Shown piece by piece: positions 17,053-26,641 of a stretch of 64,000 nt of DNA. A program made the translations under genes and the position numbers. Numbering within the stretch: the stretch's first letter is position 1; each line of letters opens with the position of its first letter. The notes below the pieces were generated by a model. It did not search any database and was not told the DNA's origin. It worked only from the letters and a program-made list of their open reading frames with translations. This stretch comes from Novosphingobium olei (GTDB taxonomy: Bacteria; Pseudomonadota; Alphaproteobacteria; Sphingomonadales; Sphingomonadaceae): positions 688,001 through 752,000 of the forward strand of contig NZ_JABBGM010000001.1 in NCBI RefSeq assembly GCF_012927405.1, in the 5' to 3' direction.

Positions 17053-17143
17053 CAGGTACTCTCCCGCAGATGGTTTGCGCAGGAGACTAGCGTGCCCGCA
17101 GCCACGGCCTACTGTGGGTTAGATCAGGTGCGCGAAGCGACGG

Positions 17144-17497
17144 TCAGCCGGTGACGACCGGCAGTTCGTCCATTGTCGGCGCTTCATCGGGCAGGCAGAC
17201 CTCGATCGTGCCGTCGGTGATGCGCAAGGGGAAGGGCCGAAGATCGCGATAGGCGCTGCCGATGCACTTGCCCGTGGCCATTTCGAAGCGCGCGCCGTGC
17301 AGCGGGCACATGATCGCGCCACGCCGGATGCGCCCGGTCGACAGCAGCGCCGCCTGGTGGGTGCAGCGATCGTTGACGGCATGAAGGCCATCGTCGGTCT
17401 TGCCGATGAGGACGTACCAGCCGGCAATCCTAGTGGCGAGCTTGCCTTCGGCGGGGAATTCGGTCTCGGCAATGACGGGATGCCAGCTTTCGCTCAC
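17144..17497 (-). CDS. Rieske-type [2Fe-2S] ferredoxin
   Basis: A 117-residue single-domain Rieske protein with the cluster ligands in RCTHQAAL and CPLHGARFE (CXH-X16-CXXH). It is the size of the ferredoxins that donate electrons to ring-hydroxylating oxygenases, not of the membrane-bound bc1 Rieske proteins, and it has no signal or membrane segment. Its likely partner is one or both Rieske alpha subunits at 2749-5354. No ferredoxin reductase was found in the window. It lies in a minus-strand run with VOC and SDR genes. Confidence 0.9.
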   Translation of the reverse strand: MSESWHPVIAETEFPAEGKLATRIAGWYVLIGKTDDGLHAVNDRCTHQAALLSTGRIRRGAIMCPLHGARFEMATGKCIGSAYRDLRPFPLRITDGTIEVCLPDEAPTMDELPVVTG

Positions 17498-17514
17498 GGG
17501 TCTGCGGTCCTTGA

Positions 17515-18054
17515 CTAGGAAAAGGCGATGGTGGTGATGAGTTCGCCGCCGTCATAGCTTGCCGCAGCCTCCGCGACCATGGCGTAGAAGCCGGTCAGGC
17601 TGGGGACGGGGGCGTAAAGCTCGGTCATGTGGCCGAGCGTGGCGGTGGTGTCGGCAAAGGCGAAGACGAAGCCGTCGTTCATTTCGGCGCGCAACGCGCA
17701 GGGCGCGCCCGCCGCAGCGAAGCGGGCGATTTCGGCATCGACATCGTCCACCCACAGCGCCACGTGGTGCAGGCCATGGCGGCCAGACCCTTCCGGGAAC
17801 AGGTCATGGAAGGGGGAGGGGCCGGAATTGTTCTGCTGGACGAATTCGACCATGACATCGCCCCACTGGCCATAGGCGCTCGAATGATCGAGCAGCCGTT
17901 CGGTGCCGCGATGGACGGCGCGGGCCAGCGGGATGTTGTCGGCGACGAAGAACGGACCCGATCCGAACGCGGCATGGTGTGCACGCGCCGCTGCGCGCAC
18001 GTCGTCGCAGAAGTACGCGACCTGCCGGATCGGCCGCCTGTGCGCCTGCTGCAT
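17515..18054 (-). CDS. VOC family protein
   Basis: A 179-residue protein of the glyoxalase/bleomycin-resistance fold: IRQVAYFCDDVRAAARAHHAAFGSGPFF at the start, GLHHVALWVDDVDAEIARFAAAGA in the second half and GHMTELY near the end. The histidine and glutamate residues fit metal binding. The ATG at 18054 follows the upstream SDR stop by 13 bases and has GAAGG ahead of it; the longer open frame is only the SDR gene read in another frame. It is sequence-divergent from the VOC gene at 2026. Substrate unknown. Confidence 0.85.
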   Translation of the reverse strand: MQQAHRRPIRQVAYFCDDVRAAARAHHAAFGSGPFFVADNIPLARAVHRGTERLLDHSSAYGQWGDVMVEFVQQNNSGPSPFHDLFPEGSGRHGLHHVALWVDDVDAEIARFAAAGAPCALRAEMNDGFVFAFADTTATLGHMTELYAPVPSLTGFYAMVAEAAASYDGGELITTIAFS

Positions 18055-18067
18055 CAGCCGACCTTCA

Positions 18068-18808
18068 TCAGATCGAGGCGCCGCCATCGATGCGGAATTC
18101 GGCGCCGGTGGCAAAGGCGCTTTCATCGCTGGCGAGATAGACCGCGATCGCGGCGATTTCCTCCGGCTTGCCCAGGCGGCCGATCGGGTGGGTGGCGACG
18201 AAGCTTGCGTACAACGCGTCGGGATCGTCGGACTGGGCCAGCACCTTGTCGATGATCGGGGTGTGGATCGCGCCCGGATGGATCGAGTTGCAGCGGATCG
18301 GGTAGCCGCTTTGCGCAAAGTGCAGGGCGCACGACTTGGTCATCAGCGTGACCGCCGCCTTCGCAGCGTTGTAGACCACGAGATTGGCCGAAGCGCTCAC
18401 CCCGGCGAGCGAGGACATGTTGATGATCGAGCCGCCGTGCTGCTTCATTTTCGGCAGAGCGGCCTGGATGCCTATGAACACGCCGATCACGTCGATGTCC
18501 AGTTCGTGGCGGAACTGCGCCACGGTGCATTCCTCGATCGAGCCGAGCGTGGTGATGCCGGCGTTGTTGACCAGCACGTCGATCCGCGCAAACGGCGCGA
18601 CCGCTTCGGCCCACGACTGTTCAGAGGTGACGTCCAGCCGCACGAACTGGGCATTGCCGAGTTCGGTCGCGAGCGCGGTTCCGGCCGGCTCGTCGATGTC
18701 TGCCACGACAACCTGCGCGCCCTCTGCCGCATAGGCGCGCGCAATGGCCGCGCCAAGGCCCGAAGCGGCGCCGGTTACGAACGCCAGTTTGCCTGCAAGC
18801 CGCGCCAT
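18068..18808 (-). CDS. SDR family NAD(P)-dependent oxidoreductase
   Basis: A 246-residue SDR with TGAASGLGAAIARAYAAEGA, an NAD-type aspartate in VVVADIDE, NNAGIT, catalytic MSSLAG, YNAAK and C-terminal FRIDGGASI. It resembles cyclic-alcohol and hydroxysteroid-type dehydrogenases of the FabG group, but that is a family impression only. It lies 28 bases downstream of the MDR gene and 13 bases upstream of a VOC gene, in a probable operon. Confidence 0.92.
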   Translation of the reverse strand: MARLAGKLAFVTGAASGLGAAIARAYAAEGAQVVVADIDEPAGTALATELGNAQFVRLDVTSEQSWAEAVAPFARIDVLVNNAGITTLGSIEECTVAQFRHELDIDVIGVFIGIQAALPKMKQHGGSIINMSSLAGVSASANLVVYNAAKAAVTLMTKSCALHFAQSGYPIRCNSIHPGAIHTPIIDKVLAQSDDPDALYASFVATHPIGRLGKPEEIAAIAVYLASDESAFATGAEFRIDGGASI

Positions 18809-18836
18809 CGTGCTCTCCTGCTCAAGATCGGGACGT

Positions 18837-19844
18837 TCAGATCAGGACCAGCGTCTTGCCCGTCGTCCGGCCGCTCATCAGATCGATGAAGGCTTCGGGA
18901 AGCTTTTCAAGGCCGGAGCGCAAATTTTCAAGCGGTGTCAGGTTTCCGCTGGCAAACAGGCTGTCGAGCGTGGCCTGCGCTTCGCCCAGCACTTCGGGAT
19001 GGTCGTAGGTGATGAAGCCGCGCATGGTCAGGCGATTGACGACCAGCTGCCACAGGTTGCGGTTGCCGTGGGGATGATCGGCATCGTTGTACTGCGACAC
19101 CATGCCGCACACCGCAATGCGGCCGTGCAGGCGCATCAGGGGCAGCACGGCATCGAGCGTTTCACCGCCCACGTTGTCGAAATAGACGTCGATGCCGTCG
19201 GGCGCGGCTTCGCCGATCGCGGCGGCGAGATCATCGACCGCGCGGTAATCGATGGCGACATCGGCGCCAAGATCGCGCACGACCTGCGCCTTGGCCGGGC
19301 CGCCGGCAAGACCGATGACGCGGCAACCGGCCGCCTTCGCCAGCTGCACCACGGTGCTGCCGGTCGCACCCGCAGCGGCGCTGACCAGAACGGTTTCGCC
19401 GAGCTTTGCCTTGCCGATTTCGAACAGGCCGACCCAGGCGGTAAGGCCCACCGGGCCAAGCGCGCCCATGTAGTGCTGCAGCGGCACACCGGGCGCTGCG
19501 TCGACCTTTTCCAGCCCGAGCGCATCGCCGCGGATGACATAGTATTCCGACCACGTGGCCATCGTGCGCAGGAGGGTGCCGACGGGCCATGCCGGATCGT
19601 TCGATTCGACGACTTCGCCCAGCGACATGCCGTTGATCGGCGCGCCCAGCGCAACCGGCGGCAGGTAGCTTGGCCGGTCATCGAGGAAGCCGCGAATGGC
19701 CGGATCGCACGAGCACACGCGCATCCGCACGAGAATCTCGCCCGGACCGGGCTGCGGCATCGGTGCGCTGGCAAGCGCAAAGTCTTCGGGGACCGGCACG
19801 CCGGTAGGGCGGCGGGTCAGCACGATCTGGCGTATATCTCCCAT
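18837..19844 (-). CDS. MDR family NADP-dependent oxidoreductase (zinc-independent, paralogue 3)
   Basis: A 335-residue paralogue of the genes at 6105 and 9817. Shared marks are RQIVLTRRPTGVPVPEDFALA at the start, TVLVSAAAGATGSTVVQLAK for NADP binding, GLAGGPAKAQVV and DVYFDNVGGETLDAVLPLM. The ATG at 19844 matches the family N-terminus although its ribosome site is weak; a longer form from 19889 is possible. It is the first gene of the minus-strand run that ends with TonB-dependent receptor 3. The likely reaction is NADPH-dependent reduction of an enone or enoyl group. Confidence 0.9.
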   Translation of the reverse strand: MGDIRQIVLTRRPTGVPVPEDFALASAPMPQPGPGEILVRMRVCSCDPAIRGFLDDRPSYLPPVALGAPINGMSLGEVVESNDPAWPVGTLLRTMATWSEYYVIRGDALGLEKVDAAPGVPLQHYMGALGPVGLTAWVGLFEIGKAKLGETVLVSAAAGATGSTVVQLAKAAGCRVIGLAGGPAKAQVVRDLGADVAIDYRAVDDLAAAIGEAAPDGIDVYFDNVGGETLDAVLPLMRLHGRIAVCGMVSQYNDADHPHGNRNLWQLVVNRLTMRGFITYDHPEVLGEAQATLDSLFASGNLTPLENLRSGLEKLPEAFIDLMSGRTTGKTLVLI

Positions 19845-19972
19845 GGGCAAGCGGCATAGAGCATGGCGCACGTGGGGGGCGCTAGCCATTGGGCTAGGTT
19901 CGGGCACGCGCGCAAATCGGCGATGGTGCGACACGGGAGCCGCACCGGCGGCGCGCAGGAGAGGTGAGGGCC

Positions 19973-20386
19973 ATGACCCCGGAAGACATCAAGCAGTTCG
20001 TCGTCGATCTCTATGCCGCCAGCGGCGCGGGCGACTGGGACAAGGTGGCGACGATGCTGACCGACGATTTCTTCGTCAGCGAAGCCGACACGCTGCCGAT
20101 GAAGGGCGTCTATCGCGGCAAGAACGCGCTGCGCGAGCTGTTCACCACGGTGATGGGCATGATGGACGTTGCCGGGCTGGAAATCGTCGAAACCTGCGCG
20201 GGCAAGGACCATGCGGTGACGATCCTGTCGTTCCAGTTTGCCGACCCGTCGCTCGCTCCGGCCGAACTGTGCGAACTTTTCCGCTTCCGCGACGGCAAGG
20301 TCTGCGAGATCAAGCCCTACTATTACGATCCCGCGCCGATCGTGGCTGCGTGTGCCGCCAAGGCGGCTGCCGTCGCCAACGCCTGA
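19973..20386 (+). CDS. SnoaL-like / NTF2-fold protein
   Basis: A 137-residue protein: DIKQFVVDLYAASGAGDWDKVATMLTDDFFVSEADTLPMKGVYRGKNALREL is a typical SnoaL-like polyketide-cyclase-family opening, followed by the beta-sheet ending LCELFRFRDGKVCEIKPYYYDP. GAGGTGAGG lies just ahead of the ATG; a GTG three codons upstream is possible. It is divergent from the MDR paralogue 3 gene and closes the catabolic region. Likely a small-substrate isomerase, hydratase or binding protein. Confidence 0.85.
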   Translation: MTPEDIKQFVVDLYAASGAGDWDKVATMLTDDFFVSEADTLPMKGVYRGKNALRELFTTVMGMMDVAGLEIVETCAGKDHAVTILSFQFADPSLAPAELCELFRFRDGKVCEIKPYYYDPAPIVAACAAKAAAVANA

Positions 20387-20410
20387 GCCGGCGAGGCAAC
20401 AAGGAACGGC

Positions 20411-20436
20411 AAGCGGCTGGAAAGCCGTTTGTTTTC
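20411..20436 (+). terminator. Rho-independent terminator after SnoaL-like gene
   Basis: An 8-bp stem AAGCGGCT / AGCCGTTT (one G-T pair) with a GGAA loop, then GTTTT, 24 bases after the stop codon. Confidence 0.7.
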
Positions 20437-20516
20437 CGCCGGATCGGTTGCGATGCCGCTCCGGGCGGCGCTGCGACTGCAACGATTGCGAAAGGGTTTT
20501 CACCTAGTCGGGCAGA

Positions 20517-22880
20517 GTGAGCAGGATTCCCGACACGAGCCCCGCGGCGCTGCCGCAAAAGCTGCCGGCGCTGGCCGTCCTTGGCGTTACCGAACCCGGC
20601 GACGGCGACTGGGGAAGGCTGCGCGGGCTGCAGTATTCCAGCCTGGCGCGGCTGACCCCGGCGCGGCTCGCTGCCCATGTCCTTGCCGCGCTGCTGACCG
20701 TGCAGGCGCTCGCCGGGACGATCCATCTCGCGCTGCTGATCGGCTGGGTTGCGCTGGTGATCGCGACGCTGATCTATGGCGTGCGCTTCGATCGCAGCCT
20801 GGAAGATGCCGACCGCCGCCGCATGGCCCGACGCGAAGTGCACCAGCAGACGGTCAGCACGGTGGCGCTGGCGCTGGTGTGGATCGTGCCGATGGCCGGG
20901 TTCGGGCCGTTCTGCAGCGAAACGCAGCGCATGACGGTGTGGGCGATCATGGCGCTGCTGATGGCCGGCACCTCGGTCGCCTTTGCCGCCGCGCCACTGG
21001 GAGCGGTCCTGTTCTGTGCAATCCTGGGAATGGCCGGGGTTGCCACGTTTGCCCTCGGCGGCAACCTCGTCGCCGCGTTCGTCGCGCTGACCTTCTCGAT
21101 CATTGTTGCGGTCGGCAGCTTGGAGGCGGCGCGCACGTTCCTGGGGGGCAAGGTGGCGGAGGCGAACATCGCCGAGAAGAGCGAGGTCGTTTCGCTGCTG
21201 CTGCGCGAGTTCGAGGAAGGCGAGGCCGACTGGCTGTGGCAGGTGGATGGTGCGCGCCGGGTGCGATCAGTATCGCCGCGCTTCGCCTTCGCGCTGGGAC
21301 AGGATCCCGAGGACCTGGAAGGCAAGCCTCTGATCCAGCTCGTCGCCGGGCCATCGTGGGAAAGCGGCCACTTCGATTCCTCGCTCCACGACCTGGCCGA
21401 AAAGCTGAAGCGGCGGGAAAGCTTTTCCAACCTGCTGGTGCGGGTGACGCTGCATGGCCAGCACCGCTGGTGGGAGCTTTCCGCATCGCCCAAGGTGGAC
21501 GACAACGGCACGTTCGCCGGTTTCCGGGGCGTGGGCTCGGACGTGACCGAGCAGCGCGAAAGCAGCGAGAAGATCGCCTACCTGGCGCGCTACGATACGC
21601 TGACCGCCTTGCCCAACCGCATGATGCTCACCGAGACGCTGGGCGCTGCCATGACGGCGGCGGCTCAGTGGCGGACGCGCTGCGCCTTCCTGATGATCGA
21701 CCTCGACCGATTCAAGGCCGTCAACGATACGCTGGGCCACCTCGTGGGCGACCAGCTGCTGGCGCGCGTTTCTGAGCGGCTGAAGGCGCTGATGACCGAG
21801 AACGAGCTTTGCGGGCGGCTTGGCGGCGACGAGTTCGCCATCGTGATCCGCGATGCATCGGATACAGAGCGCCTGCATGCGGTGGCGCAGGCAGTGATCT
21901 ACACCCTGTCGCAACCCTACGAGATCGATCACCACACGCTTTATGTCGGCGCCAGCGTCGGATCGGCGATCGGCCCGCGCGACGGCGCCACGGTCGAGAC
22001 GCTGATGCGCAACGCCGACCTGGCGCTCTATCGCGCCAAGGACGAAGGCGGCGGGCAGCACTGCACCTACGAGCCTTCGCTTCACGCCCACGCCGAGGAA
22101 AGGCGCCAGCTCGAATTCTCGATGCGGCGCGCGCTCGAACGCGGCGAATTCGCGCTGCACTACCAGCCCGTGGTCGATGCCGCGAGCGAGCAGGTGGTGA
22201 GCTTCGAGGCCCTTCTGCGCTGGAACAGCGCCGAACACGGATTCGTCAGCCCGGCCAAGTTCATCCCGCTTGCCGAGGATACCCGCCTGATCGTGCCGAT
22301 CGGCGAATGGGTGCTGCGCACGGCCTGCATCGAGGCGTGCAACTGGCCGTCCCACGTGAAGGTTGCCGTCAACGTGTCGGGCGAGCAACTGCTCGACCCG
22401 TATTTCGCCGAGGTGGTGGTGAGCGCGCTGGCGCAGAGCGGGCTCGCGCCCCATCGGTTGGAGATCGAGGTGACCGAGAGCGTTTTCGTGCGCGATGGCA
22501 CCGCGGCGCAGTCCACGCTCGAGCGGATCATGTCGCTTGGCTGCGGGGTGGCACTCGACGATTTCGGGACGGGCTATTCCTCGCTCGGCTACCTGCGCAA
22601 GATGCGCTTCTCGACGATCAAGGTCGATCGCAGCTTCGTGCAGGGCGCGGCGGTGAACAATGCCGAAAGCCTGGCCATCGTGCGCGCGGTCGTCGCGATG
22701 GCCGACAGCCTGGAAATGTCGACGACGGCCGAAGGCGTCGAGACCGAGAAGGAGCTGGAGACGATCCGCCGTCTCGGCTGCAAGAAGGTGCAGGGCTTCT
22801 TCTTCGGCCGCCCGATGGCCGCGAAGGACGCACTGGCCCTGTTCAACCAGGTAGCGATCCGCGAACGCGGCGCGGCTTGA
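20517..22880 (+). CDS. Membrane PAS-GGDEF-EAL cyclic-di-GMP signalling protein
   Basis: A 787-residue protein. Several membrane helices occupy roughly residues 50-200. A PAS-like domain follows (about 235-345, ending GFRGVGSDVTEQRES). Then comes a GGDEF domain with an intact GGDEF at residues 436-440 and an EAL domain with EALLRW at 564 and DDFGTGYSSLGYL. Both motifs look catalytically competent, so the protein could make and degrade cyclic di-GMP. The start is GTG at 20517, just after an in-frame stop; no other near start exists. It is convergent with purQ. Confidence 0.92.
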   Translation: MSRIPDTSPAALPQKLPALAVLGVTEPGDGDWGRLRGLQYSSLARLTPARLAAHVLAALLTVQALAGTIHLALLIGWVALVIATLIYGVRFDRSLEDADRRRMARREVHQQTVSTVALALVWIVPMAGFGPFCSETQRMTVWAIMALLMAGTSVAFAAAPLGAVLFCAILGMAGVATFALGGNLVAAFVALTFSIIVAVGSLEAARTFLGGKVAEANIAEKSEVVSLLLREFEEGEADWLWQVDGARRVRSVSPRFAFALGQDPEDLEGKPLIQLVAGPSWESGHFDSSLHDLAEKLKRRESFSNLLVRVTLHGQHRWWELSASPKVDDNGTFAGFRGVGSDVTEQRESSEKIAYLARYDTLTALPNRMMLTETLGAAMTAAAQWRTRCAFLMIDLDRFKAVNDTLGHLVGDQLLARVSERLKALMTENELCGRLGGDEFAIVIRDASDTERLHAVAQAVIYTLSQPYEIDHHTLYVGASVGSAIGPRDGATVETLMRNADLALYRAKDEGGGQHCTYEPSLHAHAEERRQLEFSMRRALERGEFALHYQPVVDAASEQVVSFEALLRWNSAEHGFVSPAKFIPLAEDTRLIVPIGEWVLRTACIEACNWPSHVKVAVNVSGEQLLDPYFAEVVVSALAQSGLAPHRLEIEVTESVFVRDGTAAQSTLERIMSLGCGVALDDFGTGYSSLGYLRKMRFSTIKVDRSFVQGAAVNNAESLAIVRAVVAMADSLEMSTTAEGVETEKELETIRRLGCKKVQGFFFGRPMAAKDALALFNQVAIRERGAA

Positions 22881-22893
22881 GCGTTGCGGTGGG

Positions 22894-22913
22894 GCGCCCG
22901 CAAAAGCGGGCGC
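22894..22913. terminator. Bidirectional terminator hairpin
   Basis: A perfect 8-bp stem GCGCCCGC / GCGGGCGC with an AAAA loop, between the convergent GGDEF-EAL and purQ genes. No T-tract. Confidence 0.6.
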
Positions 22914-22919
22914 GCCGGG

Positions 22920-23600
22920 TCAGGCCAAGGCGTTGAGGCCGTGCAGCACGCTTTCGAACAGCTTGCGACCGTCGCTGCCGCCGTGCGCAGGCTCGATCAT
23001 CCGCTCGGGATGCGGCATCATGCCGAGCACGTTGCCCTTTTCGTTGAGCACGCCGGCGATGTCGCGCTGCGAGCCGTTGCAGGCTTCGAGATAGCGGAAC
23101 GCGACGCGGCCTTCGCCTTCGAGCCGGTCCAGCGTTTCGGCATCGGCGTAGTAGTTACCGTCATGGTGCGCCACGGGGATCGTGATCGTCTGCCCCGGCA
23201 GGTAGGCCGAGGTGAACAGCGAACTGGCGTTTTCGACCTTCAGCTTCACGTCGCGGCAGACGAAGCGGATGCCGGCATTGCGCATCAGCGCGCCGGGCAG
23301 CAGCCCGGCTTCGGTCAACACCTGGAAGCCGTTGCACACGCCGAGCACCGGAACGCCGCGGCCGGCCTGTTCGACCACCGCCTGCATCACCGGAGAACGC
23401 GCGGCCATCGCGCCCGAGCGCAGGTAATCGCCATAGGAAAAGCCGCCGGGCAGGGCGATCAGGTCGAGACCATCGGGCAGGGCGGCATCGCCGTGCCACA
23501 CGCGGTGCACGGTGCCGCCGCTGATCTCCTCGATCGCCACCGCCATGTCGCGGTCGCAATTCGATCCGGGGAAGGTGATGACGGCCGCGGTGAAAGGCAT
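22920..23600 (-). CDS. purQ: Phosphoribosylformylglycinamidine synthase, glutaminase subunit PurQ
   Basis: A 226-residue class I glutamine amidotransferase. It shows [30 protein letters not shown], the nucleophile cysteine in [10 protein letters not shown] and the catalytic histidine in [10 protein letters not shown]. It supplies ammonia to PurL in the fourth step of purine synthesis, in complex with PurS. Its start codon overlaps the purS stop (TGATG), so the two are coupled. purL is not next to it in this window. Confidence 0.97.
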   Translation of the reverse strand: MPFTAAVITFPGSNCDRDMAVAIEEISGGTVHRVWHGDAALPDGLDLIALPGGFSYGDYLRSGAMAARSPVMQAVVEQAGRGVPVLGVCNGFQVLTEAGLLPGALMRNAGIRFVCRDVKLKVENASSLFTSAYLPGQTITIPVAHHDGNYYADAETLDRLEGEGRVAFRYLEACNGSQRDIAGVLNEKGNVLGMMPHPERMIEPAHGGSDGRKLFESVLHGLNALA

Positions 23601-23836
23601 CAGGCGGCAACCTTTTCGATGCGGTAGTTTTCGATGACCATGTTGGCGAGCAGCTTGCGGCACATTTCGTCAAGCGCCTCGTCGGCGATGGTGTCGGCCA
23701 CGTCCAGCTCGATCAGGCGGCCGGCGCGCACATCGTTGACGCCGTCAAAGCCCAGCCCTTCCAGCGCATGGTGGATGGCGCGGCCCTGGGGATCGAGCAC
23801 GCCGTTCTTGAGGCTGACGTGAACGCGGACTTTCAT
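23600..23836 (-). CDS. purS: Phosphoribosylformylglycinamidine synthase subunit PurS
   Basis: A 78-residue protein, [21 protein letters not shown]..., with the conserved [15 protein letters not shown] and C-terminal [13 protein letters not shown]. PurS bridges PurQ and PurL in the multi-subunit form of the enzyme. The longer open frame upstream is not used because the family begins exactly at MKVRV. It overlaps purQ by one base. The upstream neighbour is divergent, so the purSQ promoter must lie between 23837 and 24005. Confidence 0.97.
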   Translation of the reverse strand: MKVRVHVSLKNGVLDPQGRAIHHALEGLGFDGVNDVRAGRLIELDVADTIADEALDEMCRKLLANMVIENYRIEKVAA

Positions 23837-24005
23837 GGGCAACGGGCCTTTCGGACTGCAAGTGCGGAGGACTCGCGCGGCCCTATGCCTCCAAGTCGCC
23901 GCAAGGGCAAGGTTGGCGGGCATTGCTTAGCTGCCTTGCGTTCCCAATTCACCGCAAGGCGTCTATGGGGCAGGGAATCGCACCATCCCAGCAGGACCAG
24001 TTTCC

Positions 24006-24659
24006 ATGAAGTTCTTCGTCGACACCGCCGATACCGCCGAAATCGCAGACCTCGCCGCCACCGGCCTGCTCGACGGGGTGACCACCAACCCTTCGCTGAT
24101 CGCCAAGTCGGGCAAGGACTTCATCGAAGTGACCAAGGAGATCTGCAAGATCACCCACGGTCCAGTCTCGGCCGAAGTGGTCGCTCTGGACCATGCCGGG
24201 ATGATGCGTGAGGCCGAAGTGCTGCGCAAGATCGCCGACAACGTGTGCATCAAGGTGCCGCTGACGATCGACGGGCTCAAGACCTGCAAGAAGCTGACCG
24301 GCGATGGCACCATGGTCAACGTCACGCTGTGCTTCTCGGCCAACCAGGCGCTGCTCGCCGCCAAGGCCGGCGCGACGTTCGTTTCGCCCTTCGTCGGCCG
24401 CCACGACGACAACGGCTTCGATGGCATGGACCTGATCCGCGACATCCGCCTGATCTATGACAACTACGCCTTCGAGACCGAAATCCTGGTCGCCTCGATC
24501 CGCCACGGCGTCCACGTACTGGAAAGCGCCAAGATCGGTGCCGATGTGATCACCGCGCCGCCCGCCGTGATCAAGGGGCTGTTCAAGCATGTCCTGACCG
24601 AAAAGGGCATCGAAGGCTTCCTTGCGGACTGGGCCAAGACCGGGCAATCAATTGGTTGA
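24006..24659 (+). CDS. Transaldolase / fructose-6-phosphate aldolase family (TalC type)
   Basis: A 217-residue protein of the short transaldolase family: [36 protein letters not shown], Schiff-base lysine in NVCIKVPLT, then [27 protein letters not shown] and a C-terminal GIEGFLADW. Members catalyse transaldolase or fructose-6-phosphate aldolase reactions in the cytoplasm. Family usage in alphaproteobacteria favours transaldolase in the pentose phosphate pathway. It is transcribed away from purSQ. Confidence 0.93.
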   Translation: MKFFVDTADTAEIADLAATGLLDGVTTNPSLIAKSGKDFIEVTKEICKITHGPVSAEVVALDHAGMMREAEVLRKIADNVCIKVPLTIDGLKTCKKLTGDGTMVNVTLCFSANQALLAAKAGATFVSPFVGRHDDNGFDGMDLIRDIRLIYDNYAFETEILVASIRHGVHVLESAKIGADVITAPPAVIKGLFKHVLTEKGIEGFLADWAKTGQSIG

Positions 24660-24671
24660 TTGACTTGAAGG

Positions 24672-24695
24672 GCGTCCCCGCGCAGGCGGGGGCCT
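24672..24695 (+). terminator. Probable terminator after transaldolase gene
   Basis: Stem CCCCGC / GCGGGG with a GCAG loop and a flanking GT/GC pair, 14-30 bases after the stop. It has no long T-tract, and the sequence also resembles common G+C-rich intergenic repeats. Confidence 0.5.
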
Positions 24696-24758
24696 CGTTC
24701 GGCGAGGCGCGTTACCGCTGTGGGTTGGCGTCCTTGCACGGACCCACAGGGTAAAGCG

Positions 24759-26576
24759 ATGCGCGACGAAACTCCTCTCGACCAGTTCCGCTCCGTTCTT
24801 GCCGGAACGGCGCGGGCGCTTGCCGACGAGCCGGAAATCGAGGTTGCTTGGACCGCCGATGGCGCCAGCCAGTCCGGCGGAAACATGCGCGTTCCGATGC
24901 CCGGCCGCTCGCTGCCTGCGGAACAGGTGGCCGAAGCGCGCGGCTTTGCCGATTCGATGGCGCTGCGCCTGCGCCTGCACAACGAAGCCGTGCACCGCGC
25001 CGGGGCACCGGCCGAACCGGTGGCGCGCGCCGCCTATGACGCGATCGAACAGGTCCGCTACGAAGCGCTCGGCTCGGAGGGCTATGCCGGGATTCGCGGC
25101 AACATCGGCGCGGCAACCGACGTTCGCGTCGCTTCGGATCCGATTGCCCGAGCGGGCAAGCCCGAGGACGTGCCCCTGCCGACCGCGTTGGCGCTGCTGC
25201 TGCGCGAAAAGCTGACGGGCGAACCGGTGCCGGAAGCCGCGCAGCTCGGCACCGCAATGGTGCGCAGCTGGATCGAGGCGCGCGCGGGCGACGATTTCGC
25301 GGCACTGGCGGATTCCTTGCAAGACCAGAAGGCGTTCCAGAAGCTCGCGCTCGACATGCTCGGCCATCTTGAGATGACCCGCTCGGACGAAATCGACCAG
25401 CCCGAAACTGACGAGGACGAAGGCGAGGACGAGGAGCAGGAGGGCGAGGAAGAGCCCGAGGGCGGCGAGGACAACCAGGAGCAGCAGCCGAGCGAAGTCG
25501 CCGGCGATACCTCGGAAGGCGACGAGGACAGCGAGACCGAGCAGCAGCTCGAGGACGCCGAGGACGATGCCGAGGCCGACATGGCCGACGATGGCGAGGA
25601 GGGCATGCTGCCCACTCGCCCGAACCGGCAGTGGACCGACATCCCCGATACCTTCGACTACAAGGCCTATACCGAGCAGTTCGACGAAGTCATCGCCGCC
25701 ACCGACCTGTGCGACGAGGAAGAGCTGACGCGGCTGCGCGCCTATCTCGACGCGCAGCTCAAGGGGCTGCAGAGCATCGTCTCCAAGCTTGCCAACCGGT
25801 TGCAGCGCCGGCTGATGGCGCAGCAGAACCGGTCGTGGGACTTTGACCAGGAAGAAGGCATGCTCGATGCCGCGCGGCTGGCCCGCGTGGTGATCTCGCC
25901 CGGCCATTCGCTGTCCTACAAGATCGAGCGCGACGTCGAATTCAAGGATACCGTCGTCACGCTGCTGATCGACAATTCGGGCTCGATGCGCGGACGGCCG
26001 ATCTCGATCGCGGCGATCAGCGCCGACATCATGGCGCGCACGCTGGAGCGCTGCGGGGTGAAGACCGAGATCCTCGGCTTCACCACCCGCGCATGGAAGG
26101 GCGGGCAGAGCCGCGAACAGTGGCTCGCAGGCGGCAAGCCCGCGCAGCCGGGCCGCCTCAACGACTTGCGCCACATCGTCTACAAGAAGGCGGACGAGCC
26201 CTGGCGCCGGGCGCGCAAGAACCTTGGCCTGATGATGCGCGAGGGCCTGCTCAAGGAAAACATCGACGGCGAGGCGCTGCTGTGGGCGCACAACCGCCTG
26301 CTCGCCCGCCAGGAAGACCGCCGCATCCTGATGGTCATTTCCGATGGCGCGCCGGTCGACGATTCGACGCTCAGCGTGAACAGCGCGGGCTATCTCGAAC
26401 TGCACCTGCGCCGCGTGATCGACTGGATCGAGAAGCAGAGCCCGGTCCAGCTGGTCGCCATCGGCATCGGCCACGACGTGACGCGCTATTACCGCCGCGC
26501 CGTGACGATCATGGATGTCGAGCAATTGGGCGGCACGATGGTCGAACAACTAGCCGGGTTGTTCGAGGACGAATGA
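24759..26576 (+). CDS. cobT: Cobaltochelatase subunit CobT
   Basis: A 605-residue protein. An N-terminal CobT domain covers about residues 1-210. A very acidic linker (runs of E and D) spans about 210-290. A C-terminal von Willebrand A domain follows, with the metal-binding [13 protein letters not shown] motif and [13 protein letters not shown]. CobT works with the ATPase CobS and the large subunit CobN to insert cobalt in the aerobic cobalamin pathway. cobS, often adjacent, is not in this window. The start at 24759 has CAGGGTAAAG ahead of it. Confidence 0.93.
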   Translation: MRDETPLDQFRSVLAGTARALADEPEIEVAWTADGASQSGGNMRVPMPGRSLPAEQVAEARGFADSMALRLRLHNEAVHRAGAPAEPVARAAYDAIEQVRYEALGSEGYAGIRGNIGAATDVRVASDPIARAGKPEDVPLPTALALLLREKLTGEPVPEAAQLGTAMVRSWIEARAGDDFAALADSLQDQKAFQKLALDMLGHLEMTRSDEIDQPETDEDEGEDEEQEGEEEPEGGEDNQEQQPSEVAGDTSEGDEDSETEQQLEDAEDDAEADMADDGEEGMLPTRPNRQWTDIPDTFDYKAYTEQFDEVIAATDLCDEEELTRLRAYLDAQLKGLQSIVSKLANRLQRRLMAQQNRSWDFDQEEGMLDAARLARVVISPGHSLSYKIERDVEFKDTVVTLLIDNSGSMRGRPISIAAISADIMARTLERCGVKTEILGFTTRAWKGGQSREQWLAGGKPAQPGRLNDLRHIVYKKADEPWRRARKNLGLMMREGLLKENIDGEALLWAHNRLLARQEDRRILMVISDGAPVDDSTLSVNSAGYLELHLRRVIDWIEKQSPVQLVAIGIGHDVTRYYRRAVTIMDVEQLGGTMVEQLAGLFEDE

Positions 26577-26641
26577 GCTTGACCGAAAGCGCTTAACCGA
26601 TCAATTAAATCGCAAGCAACCTTTCGGGGGAGAGTCCTGTC

